A stretch of DNA of 64,000 bases. Source: JAQUYS01 sp964430665 (GTDB lineage Archaea > Nanobdellota > Nanobdellia > Woesearchaeales > SKGA01). Location of the stretch: NCBI GenBank assembly GCA_964430665.1, contig CAYSFC010000001.1, positions 1 to 64,000 on the forward strand, in the 5' to 3' direction. The notes under the pieces were generated by a model. It was not told where the DNA came from. It searched no databases and worked only from the letters and a program-made list of their open reading frames with translations. Position numbers and translations under genes: made by a program. Shown in pieces: positions 7,426 through 15,610 of this stretch (within the stretch, counting starts at the first letter, position 1; each line of letters opens with the position of its first letter).

Positions 7426-7968
7426 TTAATTTTCAGGCTTAACTTCAGTTTCTACAGATTTCTGAGCTTCAACTTTTTGCTTTTCAAGCTTTGGTTTTGT
7501 TTCAGTTTTCTGTTCTTCATCTATTTCTTCCTGTTTTACATCTCCTTCAGGAGTTCTAGCTACACCTTTTTTAATTTCGTGTGCAACAGGTTTCTCTTCT
7601 GATTTCTCTTCACTTTCTGCAGATTTGCTGTTAGAAACTTTTGATTGAAGTTTTTCCTTTAAGTTTTGAGGTTCTGCTGATTCTTCAATTTGTTTGAAAT
7701 CAACATATTTGTGACCTGCAAGTTCTACTCTTACAATACCTTCTTTATCTTTTGTTGCAATAACTTTAACTTTTGCAGGAGGATTTTGTATTCCATGTCT
7801 CCACAAGAAATCATTTAATTTACTTCCTATTTTCACATTATCTGATTTCATGTTTTTAACTAAAAATTCTCTTAAAACTCTAATAGCTTTATGAGTTCTT
7901 TTATAACGTGGAGTATTTTGGAAACCTCTTCTAAGCGGAATTATATATTCTCTTTCTATGTCTGTCAT
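7426..7968 (-). CDS. rpl31e: Ribosomal protein eL31 (L31e) with long charged C-terminal extension
   Basis: 180 residues, about twice the usual 80-95. Residues 1-86 are a normal eL31 (EREYIIPLRRGF, YKRTHKAIRVLREFL, KIGSKLNDFLW, PAKVKVIATKDKEGIVRVEL). The remaining 90 or so are Lys/Glu/Thr/Pro-rich and probably disordered. eL31 sits near the peptide exit tunnel. Shine-Dalgarno GGTGAT lies 4 bases before ATG 7968. It is the last gene of the rps19e-rpl39e-rpl31e operon. The extension uses the same composition as that of eS19 two genes upstream. Confidence 0.93.
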   Translation of the reverse strand: MTDIEREYIIPLRRGFQNTPRYKRTHKAIRVLREFLVKNMKSDNVKIGSKLNDFLWRHGIQNPPAKVKVIATKDKEGIVRVELAGHKYVDFKQIEESAEPQNLKEKLQSKVSNSKSAESEEKSEEKPVAHEIKKGVARTPEGDVKQEEIDEEQKTETKPKLEKQKVEAQKSVETEVKPEN

Positions 7969-7980
7969 TTAAATCACCAT

Positions 7981-8154
7981 TTAAGCTTTGGTCTTTGTTC
8001 TTTTCCAAGATCTCTTTACTTCTGTGTGTTGAGATGGATGAACTTTTTTACCTGCACCATGAATTCTAGGAATTATCCAAAATGGAGCCCACTTTGTTTG
8101 TTTTCCAAGTTTAGCTAATCTTCCTTTTCTACTAGGATGTTTATTTGTAGCCAT
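7981..8154 (-). CDS. rpl39e: Ribosomal protein eL39 (L39e)
   Basis: 57 residues, short and very basic. The core KGRLAKLGKQTKWAPFWIIP followed by KRSWKRTKTK matches eL39 (RLAKxxxQxxxxPxWxxxxT.. RRxWRR). eL39 lines the exit tunnel of the large subunit. The ATG at 8154 is 1 base from the rps19e stop, and rpl31e follows 12 bases after its own stop. The order eS19-eL39-eL31 is conserved in archaea and supports the call. Confidence 0.9.
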   Translation of the reverse strand: MATNKHPSRKGRLAKLGKQTKWAPFWIIPRIHGAGKKVHPSQHTEVKRSWKRTKTKA

Positions 8155-8155
8155 C

Positions 8156-8752
8156 TTAATCAGCCTCTGGTTTATCAGTTTTCTGGCTTTCAGCTTTTAC
8201 TTTCGGCTCAGTGTTTACAGTTTCCTGTTTCTTAGCAGGTGTTTCCGCTTTGTCAGTTTTACTTTCAACAACTTTCTTTTCTTCCTTAGAAACCTCTTTT
8301 TTTACAGGTTTTTTTTCTGCTTTTTTCTCCACAGATTTTGTTGATAAAATTTGCTTAGCAACATTCATCATTAAAGAAACTCCTTTAGGAGTTGCAATTC
8401 TTCCTTTTCGGTTAGCAAAAGTGTGTTGTTTTATTAATTCTGCTTTCTCCAATTGTTGTAATATTGTTCGAATGATTTTTCCGGAAGCTTCTCGGAATGC
8501 ATCTGGTCTCATTCCTCTATTTTTTCTTCCACCATATCGAGTTCTTAATTTACTTACTCCAACTGGACCTAATTTGTGTGTTACTCTTAGTATTGAAGCT
8601 GCCCTTATATACCACCAATCTGGATTTTTAGGCATTGTTTCTCTATGAACACCAGTTTTGACAAATTTTGCCCATTCTGGCATTTCAATTTGATTCTTCA
8701 ATTCTTGAGCAACTTTTAGCACAAGCTCTTGTTGAGATACATCATATATCAA
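8156..8752 (-). CDS. rps19e: Ribosomal protein eS19 (S19e) with charged C-terminal extension
   Basis: 198 residues against about 150 in most archaea. Residues 1-137 give a complete eS19: VSQQELVLKVAQELK, PEWAKFVKTGVHRE, PDWWYIRAASILR, GPVGVSKLRTRYGGRKNRG, REASGKIIRTILQQLEKAELI and GRIATPKGVSLMMNVAKQI. The last 60 residues are a Lys/Glu/Pro/Thr tail. Small-subunit head protein needed for 40S-type assembly. First gene of a three-gene ribosomal operon, preceded by a leader with two perfect hairpins. Confidence 0.94.
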   Translation of the reverse strand: MIYDVSQQELVLKVAQELKNQIEMPEWAKFVKTGVHRETMPKNPDWWYIRAASILRVTHKLGPVGVSKLRTRYGGRKNRGMRPDAFREASGKIIRTILQQLEKAELIKQHTFANRKGRIATPKGVSLMMNVAKQILSTKSVEKKAEKKPVKKEVSKEEKKVVESKTDKAETPAKKQETVNTEPKVKAESQKTDKPEAD

Positions 8753-8822
8753 GTTTTCACCTTTTTACTGCTGTATTAAGTTTCCTTTTATCAGCACATA
8801 TTTTTGTTCTTTCGAACTACAA

Positions 8823-8864
8823 TGAGTGTTTTTAATCACTCAGATCTTCGATGATTTTCATCGA
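8823..8864 (-). promoter_or_regulatory. Two tandem hairpins in the rps19e operon leader
   Basis: TGAGTG-8 bases-CACTCA (8823-8842) and TCGATGA-TTT-TCATCGA (8848-8864) are perfect inverted repeats 5 bases apart. A minus-strand TATA box at 8909-8918 places them inside a leader of about 130 bases. Ribosomal-protein leaders often carry autoregulatory structures; that role is inference here. Confidence 0.35.
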
Positions 8865-8908
8865 CATGTCAAACATTTAATTTAACATATGAGCTAGAAG
8901 TCGTAATT

Positions 8909-8937
8909 CATTTATAAATCTAATTATTTTATAAATG
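8909..8937. promoter_or_regulatory. Divergent TATA boxes for rps19e operon and trmI
   Basis: TTTATAAATG read on the minus strand (8909-8918) serves rps19e. TTTTATAAATG on the plus strand (8927-8937) is about 25 bases before the trmI ATG, which is therefore probably leaderless. Confidence 0.5.
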
Positions 8938-8957
8938 AAGGTACATTCCTTCTAAAT

Positions 8958-9803
8958 ATGCATATAAAAAGAGTGGCAATAAACGAGAGTAAAAGAAAAT
9001 ATTACATAAAAGATAATAATATTTCATTTAATATCAGCGAGGGTGAAATTCCTAGAGATAAGATTAAGAACGATTTAGTTCAAACATCATCTGGAGAAAA
9101 CATTCATTTATATGATGCAACTTTTAAAGATAATTTTCAGAATATTAAAAAACCTGCCGCAATAATTAATCCAAAAGATGTTGGTATGATTATTTCTTAC
9201 ACTTCTATGACTAAAGATTTTGTTGTAATTGATGCGGGTGCTGGTTCTGGAGCATTAAGTTGTTCAATGGCGGCTTTGTGTAAGAAAGTTTATTCATACG
9301 ATAATGTTGAAGAACATGTTAAAGCAGTAAATAAAAATATTGAAGATTTAGAATTAAAAAATATAACTTGTGAATTACAAGACATTTATACTTTGAATCC
9401 TGTTGAAAAGGTTGATCTTATGACTATAGATGTACCAGAACCTTGGAGAGTTTTAGAAACTGCAAAAAAAGCTCTTAAAAATGGAGGATATCTTGTTTTA
9501 TATACGCCTCAAATAAATCAAGCACAAGAAGTTGTTGCAAAACTAGATGATGATTTTCATCACGAAATTACTTGTGAAATAATAAAAAGAAATTGGGAAG
9601 TTAAAGACTCTAAATTAAGACCTTCTCATAAAATGTTAGGACATACTGCGTTTTTAACATTTGTTAGATATTATCCAAAACAAATTAAATTAAATCCTAA
9701 GGGTTTTAATTCTAGAAAAGAAGCTCGAATGGAAAGAGCTAGAAAACACGTTAATGCTTCTGAAGAAGAAAAAGAAAATTTAGTTAGAAAATTTATGAAC
9801 TAA
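8958..9803 (+). CDS. trmI: tRNA (adenine-N1)-methyltransferase, TrmI family
   Basis: 281 residues. Archaeal TrmI makes m1A at tRNA positions 57/58. The N-terminal beta domain (1-75) is followed by AAIINPKDVGMIISYTSMTKDFVVIDAGAGSGALSCSMA, the SAM-binding motif I with its TrmI-specific lead-in. DVPEPW is the motif IV variant of this family, and the C-terminal part ends GHTAFLTFVRYYP. An extra basic helix of about 30 residues (SRKEARMERARKHVNASEEE) follows, and may aid tRNA binding. Confidence 0.9.
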   Translation: MHIKRVAINESKRKYYIKDNNISFNISEGEIPRDKIKNDLVQTSSGENIHLYDATFKDNFQNIKKPAAIINPKDVGMIISYTSMTKDFVVIDAGAGSGALSCSMAALCKKVYSYDNVEEHVKAVNKNIEDLELKNITCELQDIYTLNPVEKVDLMTIDVPEPWRVLETAKKALKNGGYLVLYTPQINQAQEVVAKLDDDFHHEITCEIIKRNWEVKDSKLRPSHKMLGHTAFLTFVRYYPKQIKLNPKGFNSRKEARMERARKHVNASEEEKENLVRKFMN

Positions 9804-9824
9804 AATTTATTTTTCTAAATCTAA

Positions 9825-9974
9825 TTATTTGTCGGGCAAAATAAATCCTAATACTAGTATAAATATGCTAACAATAATTAAAGGTAAACCTATTAAAGCT
9901 CCAATAATTGTGCTTGTTAACAGAAATCCTATTACAAAAGATATTCCTGCACCAATAAGCCAACTTATTCTCAT
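9825..9974 (-). CDS. Small two-span membrane protein, 49 residues
   Basis: The frame starts MRISWLIGAGISFVIGFLL and continues with a second hydrophobic stretch GALIGLPLIIVSIFILVLGF before ending LPDK. Two helices separated by a Ser-Thr turn are likely. A minus-strand TATA box AAGTTTATATAG at 9999-10009 lies about 28 bases before the ATG, as expected for a leaderless gene. Similar Gly/Ile/Leu-rich small membrane proteins are common in small archaeal genomes; function is unknown. Confidence 0.55.
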   Translation of the reverse strand: MRISWLIGAGISFVIGFLLTSTIIGALIGLPLIIVSIFILVLGFILPDK

Positions 9975-10049
9975 AATATAACAAATGTAATCAATTACTA
10001 TATAAACTTAATTAAAAACTTTTTTAAATATAAATAATTGAAAAAGAAC

Positions 10050-10889
10050 ATGAATAAAAAAAATTGGATTATAGTTCTTGTTGTCGTACTAGTCATTGCT
10101 ACAAGTTTATTCTTGTACTTAAGACCTACAAAAGCTAAAGATTTTATACTTGATAAAGAAGGTAATGTTGAAGTTTTAATAAAAGATGAATGGGTTGAAG
10201 CTACAGAAACAGAATATAAAAAATTATTAGGCGTCAAAACAAATACTGGAATTGCTACTTTGAGAAGTTTTAAGTCTTCGATAATTAATATGGAAGATAA
10301 TTCAGAAATAAAATTAAATAGAGATGATAATTATTTGATAATTAATGTGACTGGAAAAACAAAACACAAATTTTTATCTTTAAACGGAGTTAGTAAATAT
10401 AAATTAGTGACTAGTGCTGTGGATTTTGAGGCAGAAAAGAGTAGCTTTGTTTTGAACTCATATCGGGACAGGACAGAATTTATTTTGATAGAAGGATTAA
10501 CTTCTTTTGAAGAAATATCTCCTGAACCTTTAGAAAAAATAATTTTCTACACTAATGGAAGTTTTGAATATGGAAATTTATCTGTTGAAGAAAATAAAGA
10601 AATACTAAACTATACTAAAGAGACGCTAAATAATATGAAATATTTACGAAATGATTTAATTTCAGAATATAATAATGTTGTAAACACAATTCAAACTATG
10701 ACTGGAACAACTGATGAAGATTTAGAACAAACTCTTATTGATGTTGATGCAGGAGTTGTAGATCAACAAGATTTAATTGATAAATCTCCTATATCTTTGC
10801 CAGACGCAATTACAGATTTAACTACTTTAAATAACCAAATTAAAGAACAACAGAATCTTGTAAATGAGTTAGAAAACATGACTGTTTAA
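10050..10889 (+). CDS. Membrane-anchored protein with FecR-like domain
   Basis: 279 residues from ATG 10050; a TATA box (TTTTTAAATATAAATAA) ends about 15 bases upstream, so it is probably leaderless. A basic start (MNKKNW) and one transmembrane helix (IIVLVVVLVIATSLFLYL) anchor the protein. Residues about 40-95 (EGNVEVLIKDEWVEATETEYKKLLGVKTNTG..ATLRSFKSSIINMEDNSEIKLN) follow the FecR beta-domain pattern (GxVxV..GxxxxLxxGVKTxxG.A.L). The C-terminal 90 residues are helical with coiled-coil character. FecR domains transmit envelope signals in bacteria; here neither sigma factor nor receptor is present, so a structural surface role is as likely. Confidence 0.6.
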   Translation: MNKKNWIIVLVVVLVIATSLFLYLRPTKAKDFILDKEGNVEVLIKDEWVEATETEYKKLLGVKTNTGIATLRSFKSSIINMEDNSEIKLNRDDNYLIINVTGKTKHKFLSLNGVSKYKLVTSAVDFEAEKSSFVLNSYRDRTEFILIEGLTSFEEISPEPLEKIIFYTNGSFEYGNLSVEENKEILNYTKETLNNMKYLRNDLISEYNNVVNTIQTMTGTTDEDLEQTLIDVDAGVVDQQDLIDKSPISLPDAITDLTTLNNQIKEQQNLVNELENMTV

Positions 10890-10928
10890 AATACGAAGAT
10901 TTATAAAAAAACATGTAAACTATAAAAT

Positions 10929-11162
10929 ATGACTCAATATGAACCCTTAAGTATAACTGCAACAGTGTTGTTGTTGATTGGTTTTGTATTCGGAGGATTT
11001 CTTGGATTAATTGTATTAATAGTTGGAGCAATTTTACTTTCACAAGCATATACAAAATTCAAAAAAAGCCCTAAGAAATACAAAGGCATGTGGATTATTT
11101 ACACAGGCACAGTTATATTGGTATTAAGTATTTTAATTAAGCTTTTAGCTATGTTTATTTAA
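10929..11162 (+). CDS. Small membrane protein with two transmembrane helices
   Basis: 77 residues. Two hydrophobic spans (about 10-42, Gly-rich FVFGGFLGLIVLIVGAILL, and 52-76) flank a basic loop KFKKSPKKYKGMW, which by the positive-inside rule should face the cytoplasm. It lies 39 bases downstream of the FecR-like gene and may be co-transcribed or have its own promoter (TTTATAAAAAAAC at about 10900). No family is recognised. Confidence 0.55.
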   Translation: MTQYEPLSITATVLLLIGFVFGGFLGLIVLIVGAILLSQAYTKFKKSPKKYKGMWIIYTGTVILVLSILIKLLAMFI

Positions 11163-11179
11163 AAACTTGATGATATTAT

Positions 11180-11207
11180 AAATCTAATAATTAATTAAAT
11201 TAGATTT
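11180..11207. repeat. 9-bp perfect inverted repeat between two genes
   Basis: AAATCTAAT and ATTAGATTT are separated by 10 bases. The site lies about 80 bases upstream of the RAM-domain gene, before its TATA-like AGTTTATAAG. It could be an operator or a terminator hairpin of the upstream gene. Confidence 0.35.
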
Positions 11208-11286
11208 GGGTATAATATACTCTTTATTTAAAAACCAAATCATAAAGTTTATAAGCGTATATACCTCTAAATGAATAGGTGGTATC

Positions 11287-11514
11287 ATGATAGCATATGT
11301 TTTAATTGCAACTGAACATGGTAAAGAAGAGGATGTTTTTGATAAAGTGTCTCAAATTAAGCAAGTTGAAACTGCACACATTATTTTTGGAGAATGGGAT
11401 GTAATAATTAAAGTTAGTATTGAAAATTCAGAAGAATTAGCAGCAGTTATCATGGACAACTTAAGAAAACTTGAAGGAGTAAGATTAACAAGCTCACTAA
11501 TAGTTGCGAGATAA
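11287..11514 (+). CDS. Stand-alone Lrp/AsnC ligand-binding (RAM) domain protein
   Basis: 75 residues that match only the C-terminal RAM domain of Lrp/AsnC regulators: AYVLIATEHGKEEDVFDKV, VETAHIIFGEWDVIIKV (the ..GxyDviv.v signature) and LEGVRLTSSLIV. The winged-helix DNA-binding half is absent, and the ATG with GGTGGT Shine-Dalgarno upstream shows the protein is naturally short. Such proteins bind amino acids and oligomerise, or modulate full-length Lrp regulators. It is followed 5 bases later by a zinc-ribbon gene, so the two are probably co-translated. Confidence 0.85.
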   Translation: MIAYVLIATEHGKEEDVFDKVSQIKQVETAHIIFGEWDVIIKVSIENSEELAAVIMDNLRKLEGVRLTSSLIVAR

Positions 11515-11519
11515 TTAAA

Positions 11520-11849
11520 ATGCCTATAGACTTATCTACAAAATGTTCCAAGTGTGGTAAGAACATGACTCTTGAAGAAACAAGAGCTCTTGGAAATGGG
11601 AAATTTATTTGTAAGGGTTGTCTTGAAGGACAAGAACCTAGAGGAGTTTTGAGAGAAGAGAAAAATAAAGATAAAATTTCTGATAAAAACTTCTTCCAAA
11701 AAAAAGAATATGTTTGCGACGATTGTCACTATAAATTCTTAAGAAGTGTAACAAGCGTAGTAGAAAAATGTCCTTTTTGTGGAAAACCTAACGTTCACGA
11801 AAAAGTTGAACATTATGCTGACGAACTTCTACAAGAAGAAGACTATTAA
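11520..11849 (+). CDS. Double zinc-ribbon protein
   Basis: 109 residues with two CxxC..CxxC modules: CSKCGKNM..FICKGC (about 9-36) and CDDCHYKFLRSVTSVVEKCPFCG (about 71-93). The linker is Lys/Glu-rich, and the tail is acidic (ADELLQEEDY). The first module resembles LIM-like or archaeal nucleic-acid-binding ribbons and the second resembles regulator ribbons. It binds zinc by inference; its target is unknown. Translational neighbour of the RAM-domain protein. Confidence 0.7.
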   Translation: MPIDLSTKCSKCGKNMTLEETRALGNGKFICKGCLEGQEPRGVLREEKNKDKISDKNFFQKKEYVCDDCHYKFLRSVTSVVEKCPFCGKPNVHEKVEHYADELLQEEDY

Positions 11850-11860
11850 ATGTAACTTCT

Positions 11861-13132
11861 TCAAATTTTAGTTTTTCCATACATGTAAGGAATTAAAACT
11901 TTGGGAACAGTTATAGTTCCATCTTGATTTTGGTAATTTTCTAATATTGCAACTAATGCTCTACTTGTAGCAATTGCCGTATTATTCAAAGTATGTAAGT
12001 ATTCTCTATCTCCATTTTTACGAACAACTTTTGAATTTAAACTTCTTGCTTGAAAATCTGTTGCGTTTGTTACGGAAGTAATTTCTCCAAAATCCTCTGT
12101 TGTTGGACGATAAACTTCCATATCTGCAGATTTTGCTTTCCAAGTAGCTAAATCTCCTGAACAACATTCAACAACTCTGAATGGTAAACCTAATTTTTGA
12201 AATAATTCTTCAGTATTGTTTTGAATTTCTTCGTATATTTTCCAAGAGTCTTCGGGAGAACAGAAAACAACTTGTTCCACTTTGTTAAATTGATGTGTTC
12301 TCCATAAACCTTTTTCATTTATTCCATGAGAACCAATTTCTTGTCTAAAACACATTGTGTATGAAAAATATTTTTTTGGTAACTCGGTTTCAGGTATAGC
12401 ACTATTTGCATGTAAACCTAATAAAACATGTTCTGAAGTTCCAATTAAATGTAAATCTTTATCTTTTAAGGAATAAATCGTTTCTTCAAACCCAGCAGTG
12501 TCCATAGCACCTTCTAAAATTTCTTTTTTTATCATTAAAGGAGGTTCAATATATGTGTACCCTTTTTCTTGCATAAAATCTATTGCAAAACGAATTAGTG
12601 CTTGATTTAATAATGCTAAATCTCCTTTTAGAATGTAAAAACCACTGCCAGATAAATTGGCGGAAGCTTCAAAATCTGCCAAACCTCTTTCTTCTAATAA
12701 CTCCACATGATTTTTTACTTGGAAATTTTTCTTAGGTATTTTTACACACTCTTTAATGACTGGATTCTGAGAATCATCTTTTCCTAGAGGGACGCTTTCA
12801 TGAATCAAATTAGGTATTTGTTTTAAAATGGGATTTATATCTAAAATTAAACTATCTTGTTCTTCTTCGAGAGATTTTATTTTTTGAGGAATTTCTTTAG
12901 CTTTTTGAATTAAATCGTCAGCAATATGTCCTTCTTTTTTTGCTTTGTTAATTTCTTCTGAAAGCTTATTTCTTTGATGGCGTAAATCATCTATATCTTT
13001 TTTTATAGATCTCCATTTCAAATCTTTTTTTAGTACTTCATCAACAAGATGTAATTTATCTTCTTGGAACTTTTTCCTTATATTCTCTTTAACTAAATCA
13101 GGATTTTCTCTTATAATTTTAATGTCAAACAT
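11861..13132 (-). CDS. serS: Seryl-tRNA synthetase
   Basis: 423 residues, the common (bacterial-like/standard archaeal) class II SerRS, not the rare methanogen form. The N-terminal tRNA-binding coiled coil spans about 27-100 (LRHQRNKLSEEINKAKKEG). Class II motifs follow: motif 2 FRQEIGSHGINEKGLWRTHQFNKVEQVVF with the ATP-binding Arg residues, and motif 3 with SRALVAILENYQN. It attaches serine to tRNA-Ser. ATG at 13132 gives the standard MFDIKIIRENPDLVKEN start. Confidence 0.96.
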   Translation of the reverse strand: MFDIKIIRENPDLVKENIRKKFQEDKLHLVDEVLKKDLKWRSIKKDIDDLRHQRNKLSEEINKAKKEGHIADDLIQKAKEIPQKIKSLEEEQDSLILDINPILKQIPNLIHESVPLGKDDSQNPVIKECVKIPKKNFQVKNHVELLEERGLADFEASANLSGSGFYILKGDLALLNQALIRFAIDFMQEKGYTYIEPPLMIKKEILEGAMDTAGFEETIYSLKDKDLHLIGTSEHVLLGLHANSAIPETELPKKYFSYTMCFRQEIGSHGINEKGLWRTHQFNKVEQVVFCSPEDSWKIYEEIQNNTEELFQKLGLPFRVVECCSGDLATWKAKSADMEVYRPTTEDFGEITSVTNATDFQARSLNSKVVRKNGDREYLHTLNNTAIATSRALVAILENYQNQDGTITVPKVLIPYMYGKTKI

Positions 13133-13264
13133 GATGGTTCACCACTTATTGTCGAAAAAAACATTGCATAATTTATATATTATGTGGTTATTTCAACGTA
13201 AGGTTTATATAGAAGATATATATTATTATTATTAGTTAAAAATTTGTGTTGTGAGGTTGTGTGT

Positions 13265-13405
13265 TTGAAAGTAGAAACAATAATTAGAAATTCTTACCGG
13301 TCTGAAACTTTAAATAAGGTTTTAAATAATCGTTTTAACAATATTCGTGTAAGAAATGTTGATTCAAATTTTTCAAAATACAAATTTAATTTCATTGCAG
13401 GATAA
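13265..13405 (+). CDS. Candidate small basic protein, 46 residues, TTG start
   Basis: A TTG at 13265 is preceded by GAGGTTG (13253-13259), a good Shine-Dalgarno, and by a TATA-like TTTATATAG at 13204-13212. The product opens MKVETIIRNSYRSETLNKVL and ends SKYKFNFIAG, with an apparent beta-alpha-beta-beta pattern. Its stop directly abuts the stop of the convergent transglutaminase gene. No family is identified; it faintly recalls the first half of KEOPS subunit Pcc1, which I cannot support further. GTG 13259 is an alternative start. Confidence 0.4.
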   Translation: MKVETIIRNSYRSETLNKVLNNRFNNIRVRNVDSNFSKYKFNFIAG

Positions 13406-15574
13406 TTATTTCTCATTTAGTATTTTATCTAATTTAGATTTATGTTTTTTTAGACGTAAGAATAAAGAAAGAGAATAACTTACAATTATAAATCCTAATA
13501 TTAAAATTAATGATAATACTATCATTGAATAAACTTGTATTTGATCTTCGTTTAGATCTTCTTTGTTGAAAATATTAGTTGCCAAATATCTAGTCAATTT
13601 AATTGTTTTATTACCTATCGCGTTAAAAAATAAACCTAATCTTTGCATCATATTTAAATCAACCAATCTTATTTCAAAAGGATATTCTTCAACAATTAAA
13701 TTATTTTTGCTATCAATATATGATGAAACTAAAACTAATTCATTTAAACCTGCATTTAGATTTTTGCCTTTCAAATCTATTTCTAATGTTTGGGATTGGT
13801 TAAATGTTTCAAAGTTCCAAGAATTTTCAAAATTAGGGTGTTTTATTTTTAATGTCAGATTATCTATATTTGTAAAGGAAACTTTGTTTGCAGAAAATGA
13901 TAGTGTTGAAACTTGATCATATTTTATTGCATCCGGATAATCAAAGTTTGTTATTTTAAAATAAGAAACATCATTAACTCTATAAGTTATGAAATGATCT
14001 TCTTGAAATTCGGAAGATTCTATTAACATTTTTAAAGTTTGTACTCCTAATTCCTCTGTATTTATTGGGAGATTTATAGATTTTGAATCAGTATTTGAGT
14101 CAAAATATAGTTGTGAACAAGTTGAACTAATACAATATTTAACAGAATTTATATTTGAAAAATCAGGGTTTATTTTTATAGTACAAGTCAAATTTGAAAT
14201 ATCTTTTTGTAAAATAAATTTATCTTCACACTCTACATCTAATCTTTGCATTAATTGAGCATTTTCTTCTTGTATAAATTGTTTCATATACTCCTCTGAA
14301 AAAATCTCTTCATCTTGATAAACTTCAAATTCAGAAGATATTTGATTGCCTGTTTCAGTGATTACTCGGACAGGAAATGTGTAATAAAATCCTTTTTGTA
14401 ATTTATCTTCTAAATGAACTAACCAATAAATTACTTTTTTCTCGAAAGGTTTCAACAAAATAAATTTTTCTGAATCTCCAAGTATTTTCAAGTTGTTTGT
14501 TTGTCCTAAAGATAATCTTTGGACAACATATTGATTTAAGGGGTTTCTTATTTCTGCTTTGATTAGATTGTATGAATTAAAACCAACTTTTGACTCTTGA
14601 ACTGAAACATCTATTTTAGTTAAATCTTCTCTAGCTAAACCCATTGAAATAACTTCTGTAGTAAAGTTCAACTCAGTGGTTTCAAAACCATAATCTACTC
14701 CTTTACCTTGAAATATTACTGAAGGAGTTTCTCCATCAATGTCTTTTTCCATTATTATATGAGTTGGATCAACATAACCTAGTTGTCCATAAGTTACATC
14801 AAAAGGAACCCATCCAAATTCTGGAAAATAAACTTCTGCCCAAGCATGATTACCCCATTTAACATCAAATAGTTCGGAATCAGTATATGCAATACCTGAA
14901 ACAAACCTGGCAGGTATTCCTAATTCTCTATTTAATGAAATAAATAAATTTGTATATTCATCACAAGCACCGTTTTTAGAATTGTATACCCAAGATGAAG
15001 GGTGATTTGTATCTGCAATATAGGAATCAATAGAGTAAGTTAAGTAATTATTTACGAAATTTGCAAGAGAATATTCTATTTCAAATAAATCGTCTTTTTG
15101 TTGAGCTAATTCTTGTGCTTTTCTTTTTATTTTATCATTTGTATCAATTGTTTGAGTAAATTTTAGATATTTGTTAAATTCAAAAGGTAGATTTTGTATG
15201 GGAAATGAGACTTTTTTAGAAATTTTTGGACGATTTATTTTCATATCGAGAAGAGATGTTAATTTGAAACTCATGTTTTGGGAAACAACATTATAATTCC
15301 AAGTAATAATTCTTAAATCTTCAGTTTTATCAAATTGTACTTCTGGATATAATATTTCATTTTTTAAAAGTTGATGAGATTCATTTCTTGGAAATAAATT
15401 TAATTTAGCATAGAAATATGTCAAAGAATATGAAGAACTAGTAGGAATTATTTTTATTGTGGATTCAATAGTTTGCTTTAAATTCAAATTTTGATAATTA
15501 TTAACTGTTTGAGAAGCTAAAACTGATGATGAAGTCAATATTAGAATTATTATCAATAAATTTAATAATCTCAT
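13406..15574 (-). CDS. Transglutaminase-like membrane-anchored surface protein
   Basis: 722 residues. A signal peptide (MRLLNLLIIILILTSSSVLA) and a C-terminal transmembrane helix (about 688-710, VLSLILILGFIIVSYSLSL) followed by a basic tail place the bulk outside the cell. The transglutaminase/protease core at about 165-285 has the intact triad C204 (NGACDEYTNL), H243 (WGNHAWAEVYF) and D259 (WVPFDVTYG). Downstream are several Ig-like beta domains (about 300-670). Archaeal members may crosslink or cleave surface proteins or pseudomurein-like material; the substrate is unknown. Confidence 0.85.
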   Translation of the reverse strand: MRLLNLLIIILILTSSSVLASQTVNNYQNLNLKQTIESTIKIIPTSSSYSLTYFYAKLNLFPRNESHQLLKNEILYPEVQFDKTEDLRIITWNYNVVSQNMSFKLTSLLDMKINRPKISKKVSFPIQNLPFEFNKYLKFTQTIDTNDKIKRKAQELAQQKDDLFEIEYSLANFVNNYLTYSIDSYIADTNHPSSWVYNSKNGACDEYTNLFISLNRELGIPARFVSGIAYTDSELFDVKWGNHAWAEVYFPEFGWVPFDVTYGQLGYVDPTHIIMEKDIDGETPSVIFQGKGVDYGFETTELNFTTEVISMGLAREDLTKIDVSVQESKVGFNSYNLIKAEIRNPLNQYVVQRLSLGQTNNLKILGDSEKFILLKPFEKKVIYWLVHLEDKLQKGFYYTFPVRVITETGNQISSEFEVYQDEEIFSEEYMKQFIQEENAQLMQRLDVECEDKFILQKDISNLTCTIKINPDFSNINSVKYCISSTCSQLYFDSNTDSKSINLPINTEELGVQTLKMLIESSEFQEDHFITYRVNDVSYFKITNFDYPDAIKYDQVSTLSFSANKVSFTNIDNLTLKIKHPNFENSWNFETFNQSQTLEIDLKGKNLNAGLNELVLVSSYIDSKNNLIVEEYPFEIRLVDLNMMQRLGLFFNAIGNKTIKLTRYLATNIFNKEDLNEDQIQVYSMIVLSLILILGFIIVSYSLSLFLRLKKHKSKLDKILNEK

Positions 15575-15610
15575 TGACTAAAATATAAAAGAAGTATTTA
15601 AATAATTTAC

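Noticed and set aside
8211..8648. 145-residue frame antisense to rps19e
   Set aside because: The opposite strand encodes eS19 with clear family motifs; the frame is open only because of Lys/Glu codon bias.
8848..8890. Possible C/D box small RNA on the minus strand
   Set aside because: CTGA and GATGAA are present but the C box lacks the consensus first bases; hairpins explain the sequence better.
13265..13405. Naming the 46-residue frame as Pcc1
   Set aside because: The resemblance is limited to a general beta-alpha pattern, and the second half of Pcc1 is missing.
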